A stretch of 64,000 bases of DNA from Amblyornis subalaris. Taxonomy: Eukaryota; Chordata; Aves; Passeriformes; Ptilonorhynchidae. Positions 35,801 through 47,215 of the stretch are shown here, piece after piece. A program made the translations under genes and the position numbers. Within the stretch, counting starts at the first letter, position 1, and every line of letters begins with the position of its first letter. The stretch lies in the NCBI GenBank assembly GCA_018881555.1, contig JACAXG010000050.1, positions 1 through 64,000 on the forward strand, given 5' to 3'. Under the pieces are notes generated by a model. It saw nothing but the letters and a program-made list of their open reading frames with translations. It was not told where the DNA came from and did not search any database.

Positions 35801-37293
35801 GTTTAAAGAAATGTCTGTCAGGAATCATTCAGTAGTACTTTCTCCAGAGGTGCGATGGACAGCAGTACAAAGGGTGCTCTGTATGATCTCAGATTTCCTC
35901 TCACCCTACATTTCTGTGAGCTATGTGCTCTCTTGAAGCCAATTATTTTATGAACTCAATAATTATTTGTCTACAGAGTTGTCCAATACAACAAATCTCA
36001 TGTTTTATTTGGTATTGCTTATGTAATCAGGCAAATTCCATTACTGATTAAAATGACACATCTGGACTTCTTCCAGATTTACTCAGCCTTACATATCTGC
36101 AATGCTAGTTCTTGGGATACATGCACACACGTGCACAGAACTTTGTTCTAATGTAAACACACTACCCTTACAAGAAAGCCTCTAAGAAAGCATTACCCAC
36201 TTATTTCTGATATATTTTAAATTACCATGCCCATTTCCAGCAGTCTCACTCTTAGAGGTAGCTAAACCCAGCAGAGTAGGAAAAATCTGTCCTTTTACTC
36301 TTTTCTTTGTGCATTGTAATTTAAATTAAGCCAAGCAGAAGATAANTAGTTTTGTACTATACATGAAGCCATCCCAAACATCAGAAAAGGGAAAAACAAT
36401 TTTCTTGATAATGTGATTTTTTACCAGGGTGCTTGGTTTATAGGTGTACTTTTCTTTCTTCTTCTTCAGAGATCCGCCAGTTCATTCCAGAAAAAGGCTG
36501 AGAAATGATAAGAGGAGAAAGAATACATTTCAAATCTGTAACCCATCATAAGTGAAGTACATTTCATAAACAGAACACTCTTTGAAGCAGGAGATGTACG
36601 TTTGTACAAGTTCACATACCACCTAGCAAAATGTACTTTTCATTTTCAGGGAAGACTCTGAACTATTACATTATAATTATTTCAAAATATTTTAGCTGTG
36701 TCTCCATCTCTGTGTACTTTTTCTTTAAATCCCTGGGGAATGCTGCAGTTTATCACACCCAGCAACCACTTAATGATGTTAGAGTGGGCTGCAGGGCAGG
36801 AGACTCGTTCTGCCTCCTCTCATGGATAATTTACTGCTGTGTTTTCTCATTCAGCCTTTCTCTTACTAGAAAAGGGGGCACAAGAGGAATTTCTTCATCT
36901 GCGAAGAATGAATCTGTTTTATGTGCATGAAACCACAGTCTCCAGAAGGCTAAGAAGCCCTTTTTAAAGTAGCAGAGGAGTATTCACTGCATCAAATCAG
37001 GTGTCTGGATGTCGAGCAGAAGCTCCTGCTATAATGAGCATAGTTCAAGGCAGTATTAAAAAATATGAGTACTTTGGATTTATGTTGTACTGAGGATTTC
37101 AGCTGTAAAAACTACATATGCATGCTCTCCCTCTGTCCCATTTTTCTTTTTCTTCCTACAAATTTCCTCTTGCTGATGGTTTTGGATGGTTATTGATTGT
37201 GTTTATGGCAGCTATACAAAAGGTGACCAGTGAGTCCGCTGCACCACGGAGCCTCTGGGCTTCTGGCACACAGGGACAGCTATGGTAGAGTTC
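29861..37293. other. Unique AT-rich sequence, no gene seen
   Basis: A 7.4-kb stretch with no gene and no clear transposon. It includes the (TA)n tract listed separately and TAAT-rich, possibly regulatory sequence at 34100-34860. Ambiguous bases are at 32587, 35767 and 36346. All open frames are under 100 codons. Confidence 0.5.
30003..30051. repeat. (TA)n microsatellite
   Basis: Two runs of alternating TA (about 13 and 24 bases) separated by TTTAATATTT. Confidence 0.9.
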
Positions 37294-37455
37294 ACAGCAT
37301 CACAGAAGGACTGAGGTGGGAAGGCATCTCTGGAAATTATATGGTCCAGTCCTTTTGCTTACCCAGAGAAGGAGGTCCCATCAGGTTTTGAACACCTCCA
37401 AGGACAGAGACTTTACAACCTTTCTGGGCAACCTGTGCCAGTGCTCATTTACAAG
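37294..37455 (-). mobile_element. CR1 LINE 3' UTR fragment
   Basis: On the plus strand: CACAGCATCACAGAAGGACT, then a diverged body with TATGGTCCAGTCC, then AGGTTTTGAACACCTCCAAG, GAGACTTTACAACC, and GGGCAACCTGTGCCAGTGCTC. This is the complement of the CR1 3' end on the minus strand. Only about 160 bases remain and the coding part is minimal. Confidence 0.88.
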
Positions 37456-40149
37456 TGATGTTATTGAATTTATAATTATGCAACTATTAATTCAGATTAG
37501 ATAAAACACGTAACATATGCCTATATTACACTTTCTACAGGCTGTATCTTTAAAAAAAAAAAGAAAAGGAAAGAAAAAGAAGAAAAAGCACATTAGTTCT
37601 TGCAGAAAAGCGGCAATATTAGAGTACTGTTGTATAAAATGCAACAAAGCAGCAGCCACATTTAGTCAAGTGAAATGATTGGTTTGAAAAAAAAAAAAGA
37701 AGAAGTAAAAGTCCTTTGCTGTCGATTAATTTGAAAAGTGTACTTGAAAAGTAAGCCGATGCACCAGTACTGGCACAAAAATAATTTTATGTAAAGCTCA
37801 CACAGGCTGTTTTTTCACAAAATCAACTGCCTTCACAATAATGTTTGCTGTATTTCCCACAGGTGAAGTAATTCTTGAAGCTATTACTTGGACATAATTT
37901 CATTGATCAAATAAGACTTTTGTTATTCAAAGTAACATTCAAAGTATTTGAATTCTCATTTCCATTCTTTATTACCTTTGGTAAATTTTCGTAGCCTTTG
38001 AAAGGCAACATCCTAAATTTAAAATAAATTTTAAATGAGTACGTATCACTTTAGGATCACAGTGAAGGTTGTTTCAGAATGAGAATCAAAGTTTAAATGT
38101 GTGTGGTGAAGTTTTTTCTCTGGCAAACATTTTTAGTGGTACACAGGAAATAGAGGAAAACACTTGAGACAGCACATCCATGGCAGAGGAGACCTGGACT
38201 TGGCAAAAGATACAGGGTTTTCCTTTGTTATTCTTTTGGTTGTACGAGTAACAATCAGCACAGCCCTTACATCTGGAGGTAAGATGGAGAACACAAAATG
38301 GAGAGGATGAAACCAAGATTCACCTGTAAGGCCTTGAGCTCTGCGGAGAATAAAATAGAGATTATATATTGTCATTGAATGTTTTTTACTTTTATGTATT
38401 ATATACTGTATGTGTGTCTGATACAAATGTTGTACATGCTGTGCACATTGCAAATTCCCTATAGGCTTAATTAAACTGCTTAGCTGTTTTGAGCTATGAT
38501 CCTGTTAAACTGAGATGTTTAAATCAAGCCTAGTTATAATGTTCTGAATTTTTCCCTTTTCTTCCAATCCATTTGCTGTGGGATCTGCTTCATAGCTAAA
38601 AATTATGAGCACAGCCCTGGTTAAATATATTCTATCAAAGCAAGGAGGATATCTGCAAATGATGATCATATCCAGTTCCCTACGCATAGTATGTGTTTAA
38701 GAGTTCCAAGGATATATTCATACATTGTGTACTTGTGTATATATCTATACACATGCATATATAATGTTATCCTAAAATGTTAAAAGTTTTCTGTCAGCTC
38801 TTTGTAGTCCAGGGGCAGATTATTCAAAGTCATACATCAGCAATGCACTTACTTAGTGTTAGCCACGGTTATTTCCCATGAGCTATTGGAAAACAGAAAG
38901 GTGTGTCTGCAGAGCCCTTCAGTTGCATATCTATAGGTATTATAGATACTACATATACATACATGCCAAATATATCTCTATGTACATATATTCTATGTAC
39001 GTGTTCACATATGTGTATATATGTATATAAGAACATTGCTGCCTCACACTGCTATATTCTCTAGTAAAAAATAATTCTTTTGCAACCTCTCTGTTGGTTA
39101 ATTACAGAATTTCCAGATTTCATAGATTATAACATTTATAGACTATATCTAAGTTAGAGAATTTCTAGACATTTCATAGTTTAATTTACATGTGCTTCTT
39201 ATTAGCTATGTTGAATTGACATTGAATACCACAATGGAACTAGTCCAAATGAAATAAAAGCAGATTAAATTTAATAAAATTAAAAATATGTACACTCTTT
39301 GTACCACAAATAATTAGTCAGTGAAACTGCTTGTCAGAAAACACTGTGGATAATTGCCTAATAGGATGAAAACAATTGGATACATGACTAATATCATGCG
39401 TAATTGCATTAGCTAAGCTGGAAATGTAGAATGGATATCAATACTCATGATGTGGGATAAAAAAATAAGCTTACCCATTTAACAGAGTAGAAAGAAATAT
39501 CCCCCACAGACATGTGATTGCATGATTATCAATTATGTATTTGGACAGGCATGGATTTTAAGGCCGGGAGGACTTGTTCTGGTTATGTCATCTGATTAGA
39601 TGATGATTAGATGTTACAAGTGAAACACTGAGCAGTGGACTAATCTTGGGATCTGTTTGTTTATATTTGTACATCCCTTAATTGTTTCCCAAAACATTTC
39701 ACAGGTATACATTTCAACTTCTTTTTAATATGAGACATCAGTATTTGAAAATAAAGCTCTTTCATTTTATAAGCAGCTCCTCTGCAGCCCAAATAATTTT
39801 TTTTTAAGACAAATGTTTATATTTTAATCTACGTCAAAACAAATAAGTGGTTATAATATATAATGATTAGGAAAGAAATAATTCATACAGTAAGTCTATA
39901 TTTATACTTCACTAGTCTAAACAGAAGATTTTGCTGTTCCTCTAAACACAAAGTACAAAGACTCTTCGAGCTGATATAAAATTAAAATAATTTCTATGCA
40001 AAATTATTCATAATGGACAGTAGATACTACAGAGAAATAGTTATCATAAAGGCATAGATCCTGTATTTATGAAAGCCATATATAAATTTTTGTGATTTAT
40101 CATCTTCAAGGAAGTATATAATTTGCTGGCCTCATTCTGTATAAAACTT
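37456..40149. other. Unique AT-rich sequence, no gene seen
   Basis: No gene recognised. Contains A-rich tracts at 37550-37590 and 37687-37705, TATA/TACA-rich stretches at 38710-39030, and a cluster of TAATT-type motifs at 39300-39480. Confidence 0.5.
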
Positions 40150-42280
40150 AATTAAAGATATTCTTTAGCACTTGGACTTTATCTGTGTCTGTTGGTTTAT
40201 CTGAGCCCCATTCTAATTTTCATTTCCTTCTTTTACCAGTTCGACTTCTTTTAATTTTTGTTCTGCCTGTTTATTCTTTTGTGTCTGCTTTATATGACCT
40301 TCTATTATTTTCTTTCTACATAATTGCTTTTCTCTCTCATCTATTCCTTATTTTATGACTCCAGAATTACTTAATTGCCAAAATCTTTCTTTACTATAAT
40401 TTTCAAAGAGCACTCTTTGATCCTCTGGTCCTCGAGCTTTACCCTGTGCCTCTTTACTGAGCCTTTTTCCACATTTACCTTTCTCTAGCTATGGGATCAT
40501 TAGCTTTCTCTCTGCCTCCATTTCATAAATTCAGCAAATATATTTCTATTTTTTGAGTTCTGCATGTATAGTCAGTGAATCAATAGCTGCTGGATTCTCA
40601 CATGCATAAAATTGAGTAATTTTCTAAAATTCAGATTAAGCAAATCTTTCCACTTCCCTTCCCTCTGCCTCTCCTTTCCAAAGACTGCAGGGCTTCTAGT
40701 GCTGCTCTCCATCTAATTTTTGAGACTCTCTTCTCCCTGATCACTCTCCTCTCTCTAACCATGCCAATAGAGTGCTCTGATTTTTCCTAGCAGACCATTA
40801 CCCCGGGTAATTCTGTCACAGGAAAGATTTTAGCATTATTTTTATCTAGGGTAGGACATTCCTGGTATTAGAAAGGTGTGAGAAGTTGGCTGTTTGGGCA
40901 CGACACCCTTTGGTGCAAAGACAAGAGGCAGCACGACATGATAGCATGGAGATGAAAGGCTCTGTCATGCTCTTGGAGCTAGCAAACCGTTTGATCACAG
41001 ACCAGTCGGAGCAGGGAGAGTCAGCATCAGATGTCCTTGATGACAGATTTTAAGACTCGGGGTGGAAAATGAACATCTGCTTTGATGCTGAGATCTGACC
41101 TCAGGTCAATTTGATATTCATTTTATATCACATCCACCTGAGATAGGATATTCATCCCTCTCTTTCAATATTTGCTTTCATACTGTCTCAACTGAGACTT
41201 CTTTTTCCTTACAATCTATCTTTGCCGTTGCTTTATCAATTTCTTAATTTTCTTTCCTTCTGCTTGTTCAGGATATATTTTCATGTCTTCTGTTACATTC
41301 TATTTTAACCACTCTCTAATTTTCCCCTCTCTCTCTGAGATGTGGTAATTGCTGAATTTGTTCCAGTGTCGTGTAGTGCAAAAAAGGTTTCTCTTTTAAT
41401 AACAGAGGTATTATTCCAATCTCATGTTGCTTAAAACCAATTCAGCTGATAATCTGAAAGGCATTCTTCTTGATTTATTGTTAGTGCAATGAGGTCAAGC
41501 CCTTTGAACATAGTATACCTGCAGTACTTAATTTTCTGTTTCAAGTGCTCTTAAAATATATTAAATAAGGTGATACAAACTCTGCTAACTCTTATGATAT
41601 TTTACAAGGGAAGACAAAGCTTGACAATTTATTCTTTTGGGGATAATTTATTCTGTTGGGAGGCTCAGAATTAATTTTAATTCCTAGGCATCAGTGATCA
41701 AAATACCAATGTTTATTTATCTATCACTTCAAACTTTGTCCAATACACAGATTTTGTTGTCACAGGAATATCAGTAACTAATGTTCTGTTCTACTCTTCT
41801 TCCCTCAAGAGCAGCAATTAAAACATTGTTTGAACACCTTGATTTCAGTTCCTTAATCCACTTGAAACTCAATTGTTTTGATCATCTTTATGCTTGACCT
41901 GACATACACATTTCACTCACAAACTTTAATCTTCTCCTGGGGCAAAGATTCTTCGTTCACAAGCTGCTAGCCACGGCGTTCAGGCTTTGAACATACCCCC
42001 TTTTATTTCTTAGGGAAGCTTGTTGGGCTTTACTGCCAGATTTGTCTTGAAAGTCTTCCAATGTCTAGATCTAGTTAATAATTTGTCCTCCAAACTCAGT
42101 CCATTCTCTCCTTATGTGGAATCAGTGCTCTCCCCCTTCCAGTGATAAATAGACGTGTCTTTGTTGTATTAGCATTCTCCTCAACTTAACTGTCCAAAAA
42201 TTCCTTAATACATCAAAGTCTCTTCTTTGTCTTTGACTACTACTGGATTTCTTCAGCAAGCCTTATTTTTTTAATCAAAT
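40150..42280. other. Pyrimidine-rich plus strand; possible old minus-strand retroelement
   Basis: The plus strand of most of this block is strongly enriched in T and C, so the minus strand is purine-rich. LINE coding strands are usually purine-rich, as seen in the old CR1 at 57300-58971, so an unrecognisably old minus-strand element is one explanation. The other is simple compositional skew. A non-skewed island at 40850-41053 interrupts it. No LINE or ERV protein motif could be read on the minus strand. Confidence 0.3.
40850..41053 (+). other. Short open island, 67 codons, function unknown
   Basis: A stop at 40847-40849 is followed by 67 sense codons and a TAA at 41051-41053. The translation has mixed, non-repetitive composition, with segments such as VWARHPLVQRQEAARHD and GSVMLLELANRLITDQSEQ, unlike the Ser/Leu/Phe-rich frames around it. 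The internal ATG codons allow at most 35 residues. There is a CAG at 40819-40821 after a pyrimidine-poor tract, but the stop at 40847 lies between it and the frame, so a simple terminal exon is not supported. I recognise no family. It may be chance, a TE remnant or a conserved noncoding element. Confidence 0.25.
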
Positions 42281-45200
42281 TTTAGATTAAAACCAAACTT
42301 TATACAAATATATTTGCAATTAATGTCTTTTAACTGAGATATTTCCCAAAAATAACCAGTTATTTGGGGCTGACAACAGGTTTGAGGTGGCTAATCCCCA
42401 GGTTCTTAGGCATATGAAAAAAATAATTTGCAAAAAGTTCTGCAAGACAGGTTAATTAGTTTCAGGTAGCCTTCAATTCCAACACAAGTACTCTATATGA
42501 GCAATATTTGAATGGGTATGGAACTACATACAAAGGTCTCTAGTGATTGTGAAGAAACATCTGAATTTATATGCTATAGCTGTAGATTTTATAGATGATA
42601 TTCTTAAGGAGTGTTTAGCAAAATGAGTTTCATTTTAATTGTTATGAAGATTATGATATTATTACATATTAAATGCAGTGTTAATGATCGTGTACTTCAG
42701 GGATAAAGTTGGAATTATACCAAATTAATGATTTTTTAAAAAAATTTTTGTTCTATCCCAGAGGTGGGGATAAAAAAAAGGCATTAAGCAGTTTTAGAAA
42801 AAGGAAGTTCAGCATAGTAGTTTGTTACAGATTTATCTTTTGTAAGACCATTGAGTTAAACAGAAGTATGAGAATAAAAGGAAAACAATGCAAAGCAGTC
42901 AGGAGTTACAGTTTTGTGGGTTTTATTTTTCACAACAGAGATTTGCCAGGGAGTTTTTGGCTGACAAGATCCTTATCTAGTCTCCCAAGGGGCACACTCA
43001 ATAGATGACTAGGCTGCACTGAAATGCAAAAGTTAAAAGTAGAACATTTAAAAAATATCAACTCTCATGCCTAAAGGTTTAGATCCAACTCTATTAGGGT
43101 TAGAAGGAAATGTAATGTGGGGGCATATTCATGCATCGTTGGTTATATCTTCCTATAAAGCTTTTAGTACTCACCTCTAGAAAGGGGATATTGGACTGGA
43201 TAAGCTATGAGCTGGAAACTGTGGCAGTTTTCTCAATACATGGCCATGCTGTGGTTGCTGGCTGAGTTTGAATTTGCTGTACTACTTGATACAGCAACAA
43301 AATTATCAGTGACTGTGCATGTGTATGTGTGAGAGAAATTGCATGCCTTTACTGATCAGAAATAATTATTGGTTTCATTTACAAGTGACTTTTTTTATGG
43401 GATGTATTCTAGCCGGACAGTGAGAGATGCTCGCCATTCTGCTCGCAGCACTGGCTGCATTGGAAGGAGAAAAACTTGTTTCTGCTTACTAGAATGATTA
43501 CAGTTTCTAGAAAACCTGTTTCCACATTAATCATTGATTATTCATGTTTGGGTAACAATAGATGAATGAAATGGAGGTTCACACTATCAGGATGGGAAGA
43601 GTGCAAACAAATCCAAGCACTCTTAACCCACCTGTTAGGCAAAATAGGTGACAGTTCTGTGACTTCTGCCTCAAACTCTGAGTCTTCTGAAGATGATGTC
43701 TTGAAAAGCAGCTGCTCCTCCACCCTGTGAATCAGCTTAAGGAGAAACTTGAGGAATGGGCTTGAATACCGTGTACTCAGGCATAAGATTTATTTTCACC
43801 TGTATTTACAAAGAGACCGGTTTGAGACTTTTTTACTTTTTATTTAGACAACTTTGAAAAGACATTGAAAAAGAGTATACTGGCAAATAGACTAATAGCT
43901 TTTCCTCCAAAATAACCCATGTGTTTTGAGTGGGTATATAATTAAACTGAGATTACAGTATATTTATTACTTTGAAATGGAAGTCCCACGCTGTTTCAAT
44001 TTATAAAATAAAAGAAAAAGTAAGAGAAAGTAAGTTTCAAGAGTACTCAAGTTTCTCCAGCAGTCTCAGAGCAGAAGAATTCTCTTCCTACAGCAATTGG
44101 CAGTACAGCTACTAACTGTGCTGGCACTGATGTGTTGTGATTTGATTCAGAACCAGTCGCTATGCCTTTTAGATAACTAGAAACCACACAACTTACTTTC
44201 CAATCTGTCAGTCTTGCCATTGGCAGGGCATATGGTGGCTGAATGATGTTTGAAGGCAGTCTTCCAGAAGACTAGAAACCTTAGAAATATCAATCCTTAG
44301 CACAAAAGAAAGCCTGAGGGGACAGTAAACCTGTCTGGTTGGACCACCAGACAGAGTGTCATATTTTGTAAATGAAGACAATAAACTGAATAAAGCTGCC
44401 TCATAACAGATGTCCTGTTGTGAGAGCTGCAACTTCCTACTGACCAAGAAGCTGTACTGCAGAAAAAAAAGCCTACTTCCATTCTAAAAATCATTCTGGG
44501 AAAAAAAAAGCAAATCAGAAAACACATATCTTTTAAATACCAGAAAAAAAAAAAGGCACACCAGCCTCTAATAAAACCTGACTTGTTAGACATACAGAAC
44601 AAACAAAAGTTACTTTTCTCATGGTACTAAAAATGTTTAGAGTGAAGGCTTTATGGAAAGAAGAATAAAATAGACAGAGCATGACAATGTTTAGAATAAT
44701 CTGCTTTAAAATAAATTCTCACTACCGTTGATAACATATTATGTTTTCTTTCTGATTCTGTGACACTTTTTCGAGACTGTACTGAAACAAAAATTAGTAT
44801 ATAAATATTACAAACAAATTTGCCTGATAAATAGACAGCCTTGACTGACAATGTACTTATATCATTCATGAAAGGGGGGATTTTACTATGCTTAGACTAC
44901 AATTCAAATTTCTCATATAAACAGTTGCAAACTACTGTTACAGATTTTTTGTCATAACTAAGTATTAAAGCACCACTATTTATACTACAATGTTTACTTT
45001 AAGATCAAGCAAGTGAAAAATTAAATAGGATGTTGCAGAGAACACAGCAGGAGAGTTCACCTTTTAGGAAATAATACAATTTTGAATTTCCTAATCAAAA
45101 CTGCCTCTGTTGCCATCATGTACAAAGCAGGGATTACGGCATGACAATACAAGTCAACACTTAATGAGTCATCAAGAATGGGAACATTAAAAATGATAAA

Positions 45201-47110
45201 TTCCAAAGACAACTAGAAGTGTGTTGGTGCAACAGGAGACTCAGGATAGGACTCAGGTAATACGAGTTAAAGGAGTCCTAAATGTCTCACAAATAGGCCA
45301 AGTCTTAAAATAAGAATGTATGCAAACCACAAGCTTTTGTTTCTCTAATTTCTTAGCTTCTCTAAATTGCACTAGGAGGCTTGTGTTAGTTGTAGAAGTA
45401 AGTGGTAGCAGTAAGGATCAAAGCATGTGAGAAGGCAACATTTCTGAAGAAAATTATACCTCCTGTAGCAAAGATGAAAGAGAGGGGAAGAAAACAAGAA
45501 ACCAAAACAAAAAAACATTTTGGCTCATAGTTTCTTCATTAAATTCTCCCATGTCTCTCAAACATCTGAATTCTTCCAGTTGTTTCAGCCAACCTAGCAA
45601 AGATATGTGTCCTTTCCTTACAAATCTTCCTTCTCCATTTTTACTTAATTCATGGAGATTTTTTCTTTTTTTCTTACCACATTTTGTTGAATGGAAGAAT
45701 TCTGAAAAGCAATTTTAAAGTCAATTTTAGTGCCAATTATATGCTTCATTGCGCAAAACAGTTGAACCATCACACAAATTTGAAGAGTGACAGAAGAATA
45801 AGACTTTTTCAAAAAAACCCAAAACATAACTAATCAAATCTCCCTGAAATTCTAAGATCATTTTTCTGTTTAAATATATAGAAGATAGAAGATAATTTCA
45901 TGGGTAATATTCAAATGTTTTATTTTATTCTGGTGTTTTGATTGTAATATAATTGTATTATATTTTATTAGATCCCTGGAAACTCATCAAACTCTTGATT
46001 CTGTTGTATGCCTGTGCCATGAATATATGGGAAAAGAAAGAAAGAGATCTCTGTGTCTCACTGAAGAATCATCTTTTCTCCCTAATTCTTTGCTCGTATT
46101 TAGCAGTCTGAGAAGATCAGGTGATCACCCCATTCTAAAATCTGAGCCTAACCTTTAGGATGGGAAAAATTTATCAGAAAAACTGACATTATGGACATTC
46201 GGTGAAACCTTCTCTCAAAGACCACAAAAAGCAGAAAGTCCTTGGTGGCTTCCAGAAAAGATGAAGATAAGTAAATGCAACTGTATGTGGATTTAGCACT
46301 TGACTGAAAGTCTAGGCAGACATCAACGTATGATATCCTGGAAAGGAGCTTTCACAAAATATTTTCCTTTCTGTTTGCTCTCAAAATTGCACACTGTCCT
46401 TCTAGCCAGCAGAATATGTGAGAAAAGCATTACAGACTTCAATTCAAGCAACAGTTAGGACAGGTCTGTGCCCCTGCTGGTTTGTAGGTGTGTTACAAAG
46501 GGGGTCCAAGGATGTGAGAGGACCCTTTGGATGAGCCTGCTGCTCAAATTAAGATCAAGACTCATTCACACTATTTACTGGCAGCAGTTCCTAGGCTGAT
46601 CTGTTCCTTCCAAACTGTGCCCAGCTGGCACAGACAAATCTCAGGCAGAGGAGAATGTGCTGAGGAGGACATGTGCAAGATTATGGGCACCTTCTCCTCA
46701 GGTGCTGTCCTAGACTAGCCTCAGATTCCTAATGTTCCTAATGTCCCCTAATATTTTTTTCATATCCTAATTAAATGCAAATAAAATTATGGATTGTTGT
46801 TTGCATTATACATTTTCCTTTGCCCAGCTTATGGCAGCATTCAAAACGATTTTTCTGGACTAGATGTTTCATTAATTTTGCCCTTGGCAAATAGGTGTGT
46901 ATGGAGGAATCAAGCAGTAAATATAATGATCAGTATATAATTATTATCCTTTTAAAATAAAATTCCTAGACATGCAAAAGTAGCAAACCAGAGAAATTAG
47001 TAAATAGGAAAAAAAAGTTATAAAAGCAGTATTTACTTAACCTGAATAAATCTTCATTTTATCATCTATTGTAAGTGAAGTCATTTCTCATCACTTGTCA
47101 TCATTTTCCT
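42281..47110. other. Unique AT-rich sequence, no gene seen
   Basis: No gene or repeat family recognised. The 99- and 101-codon frames at 42709 (+) and 44297 (-) show no known domain. Confidence 0.5.
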
Positions 47111-47215
47111 TCATTTTCCTTTTTCTTTCATTTTCAGTTTTAATATATCCTTACTGAGGATTGGGGAGCAGACCTTTATCCAGTACTCAACATGTGGGCA
47201 CACATATGAACACTT
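47111..47215 (-). mobile_element. Old CR1 reverse transcriptase remnant
   Basis: Read on the minus strand, this encodes VCPHVEYWIKVCSPILSKDI followed by LKLKMKEK. It aligns in order with the CR1 motif (V/L)RPHLEY-(C)VQFW-P--KKDI--LE-(V)Q. The DNA also resembles the complement of the CR1 stretch around GGGGAGC...GACC...CAGTACTC...ATGTGG. Only about 35 codons are recognisable and divergence is high, so it is an old relic. Confidence 0.5.

Noticed and set aside
40819..41053. Terminal coding exon starting after the CAG at 40821
   Set aside because: An in-frame stop at 40847-40849 lies between the acceptor-like site and the open frame; kept only as an open island of unknown meaning.
46488..46532. 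Inverted repeat GGGTCC/GGACCC
   Set aside because: Only a 6-bp perfect stem with an unpaired GG; too short to support an element end or hairpin gene.
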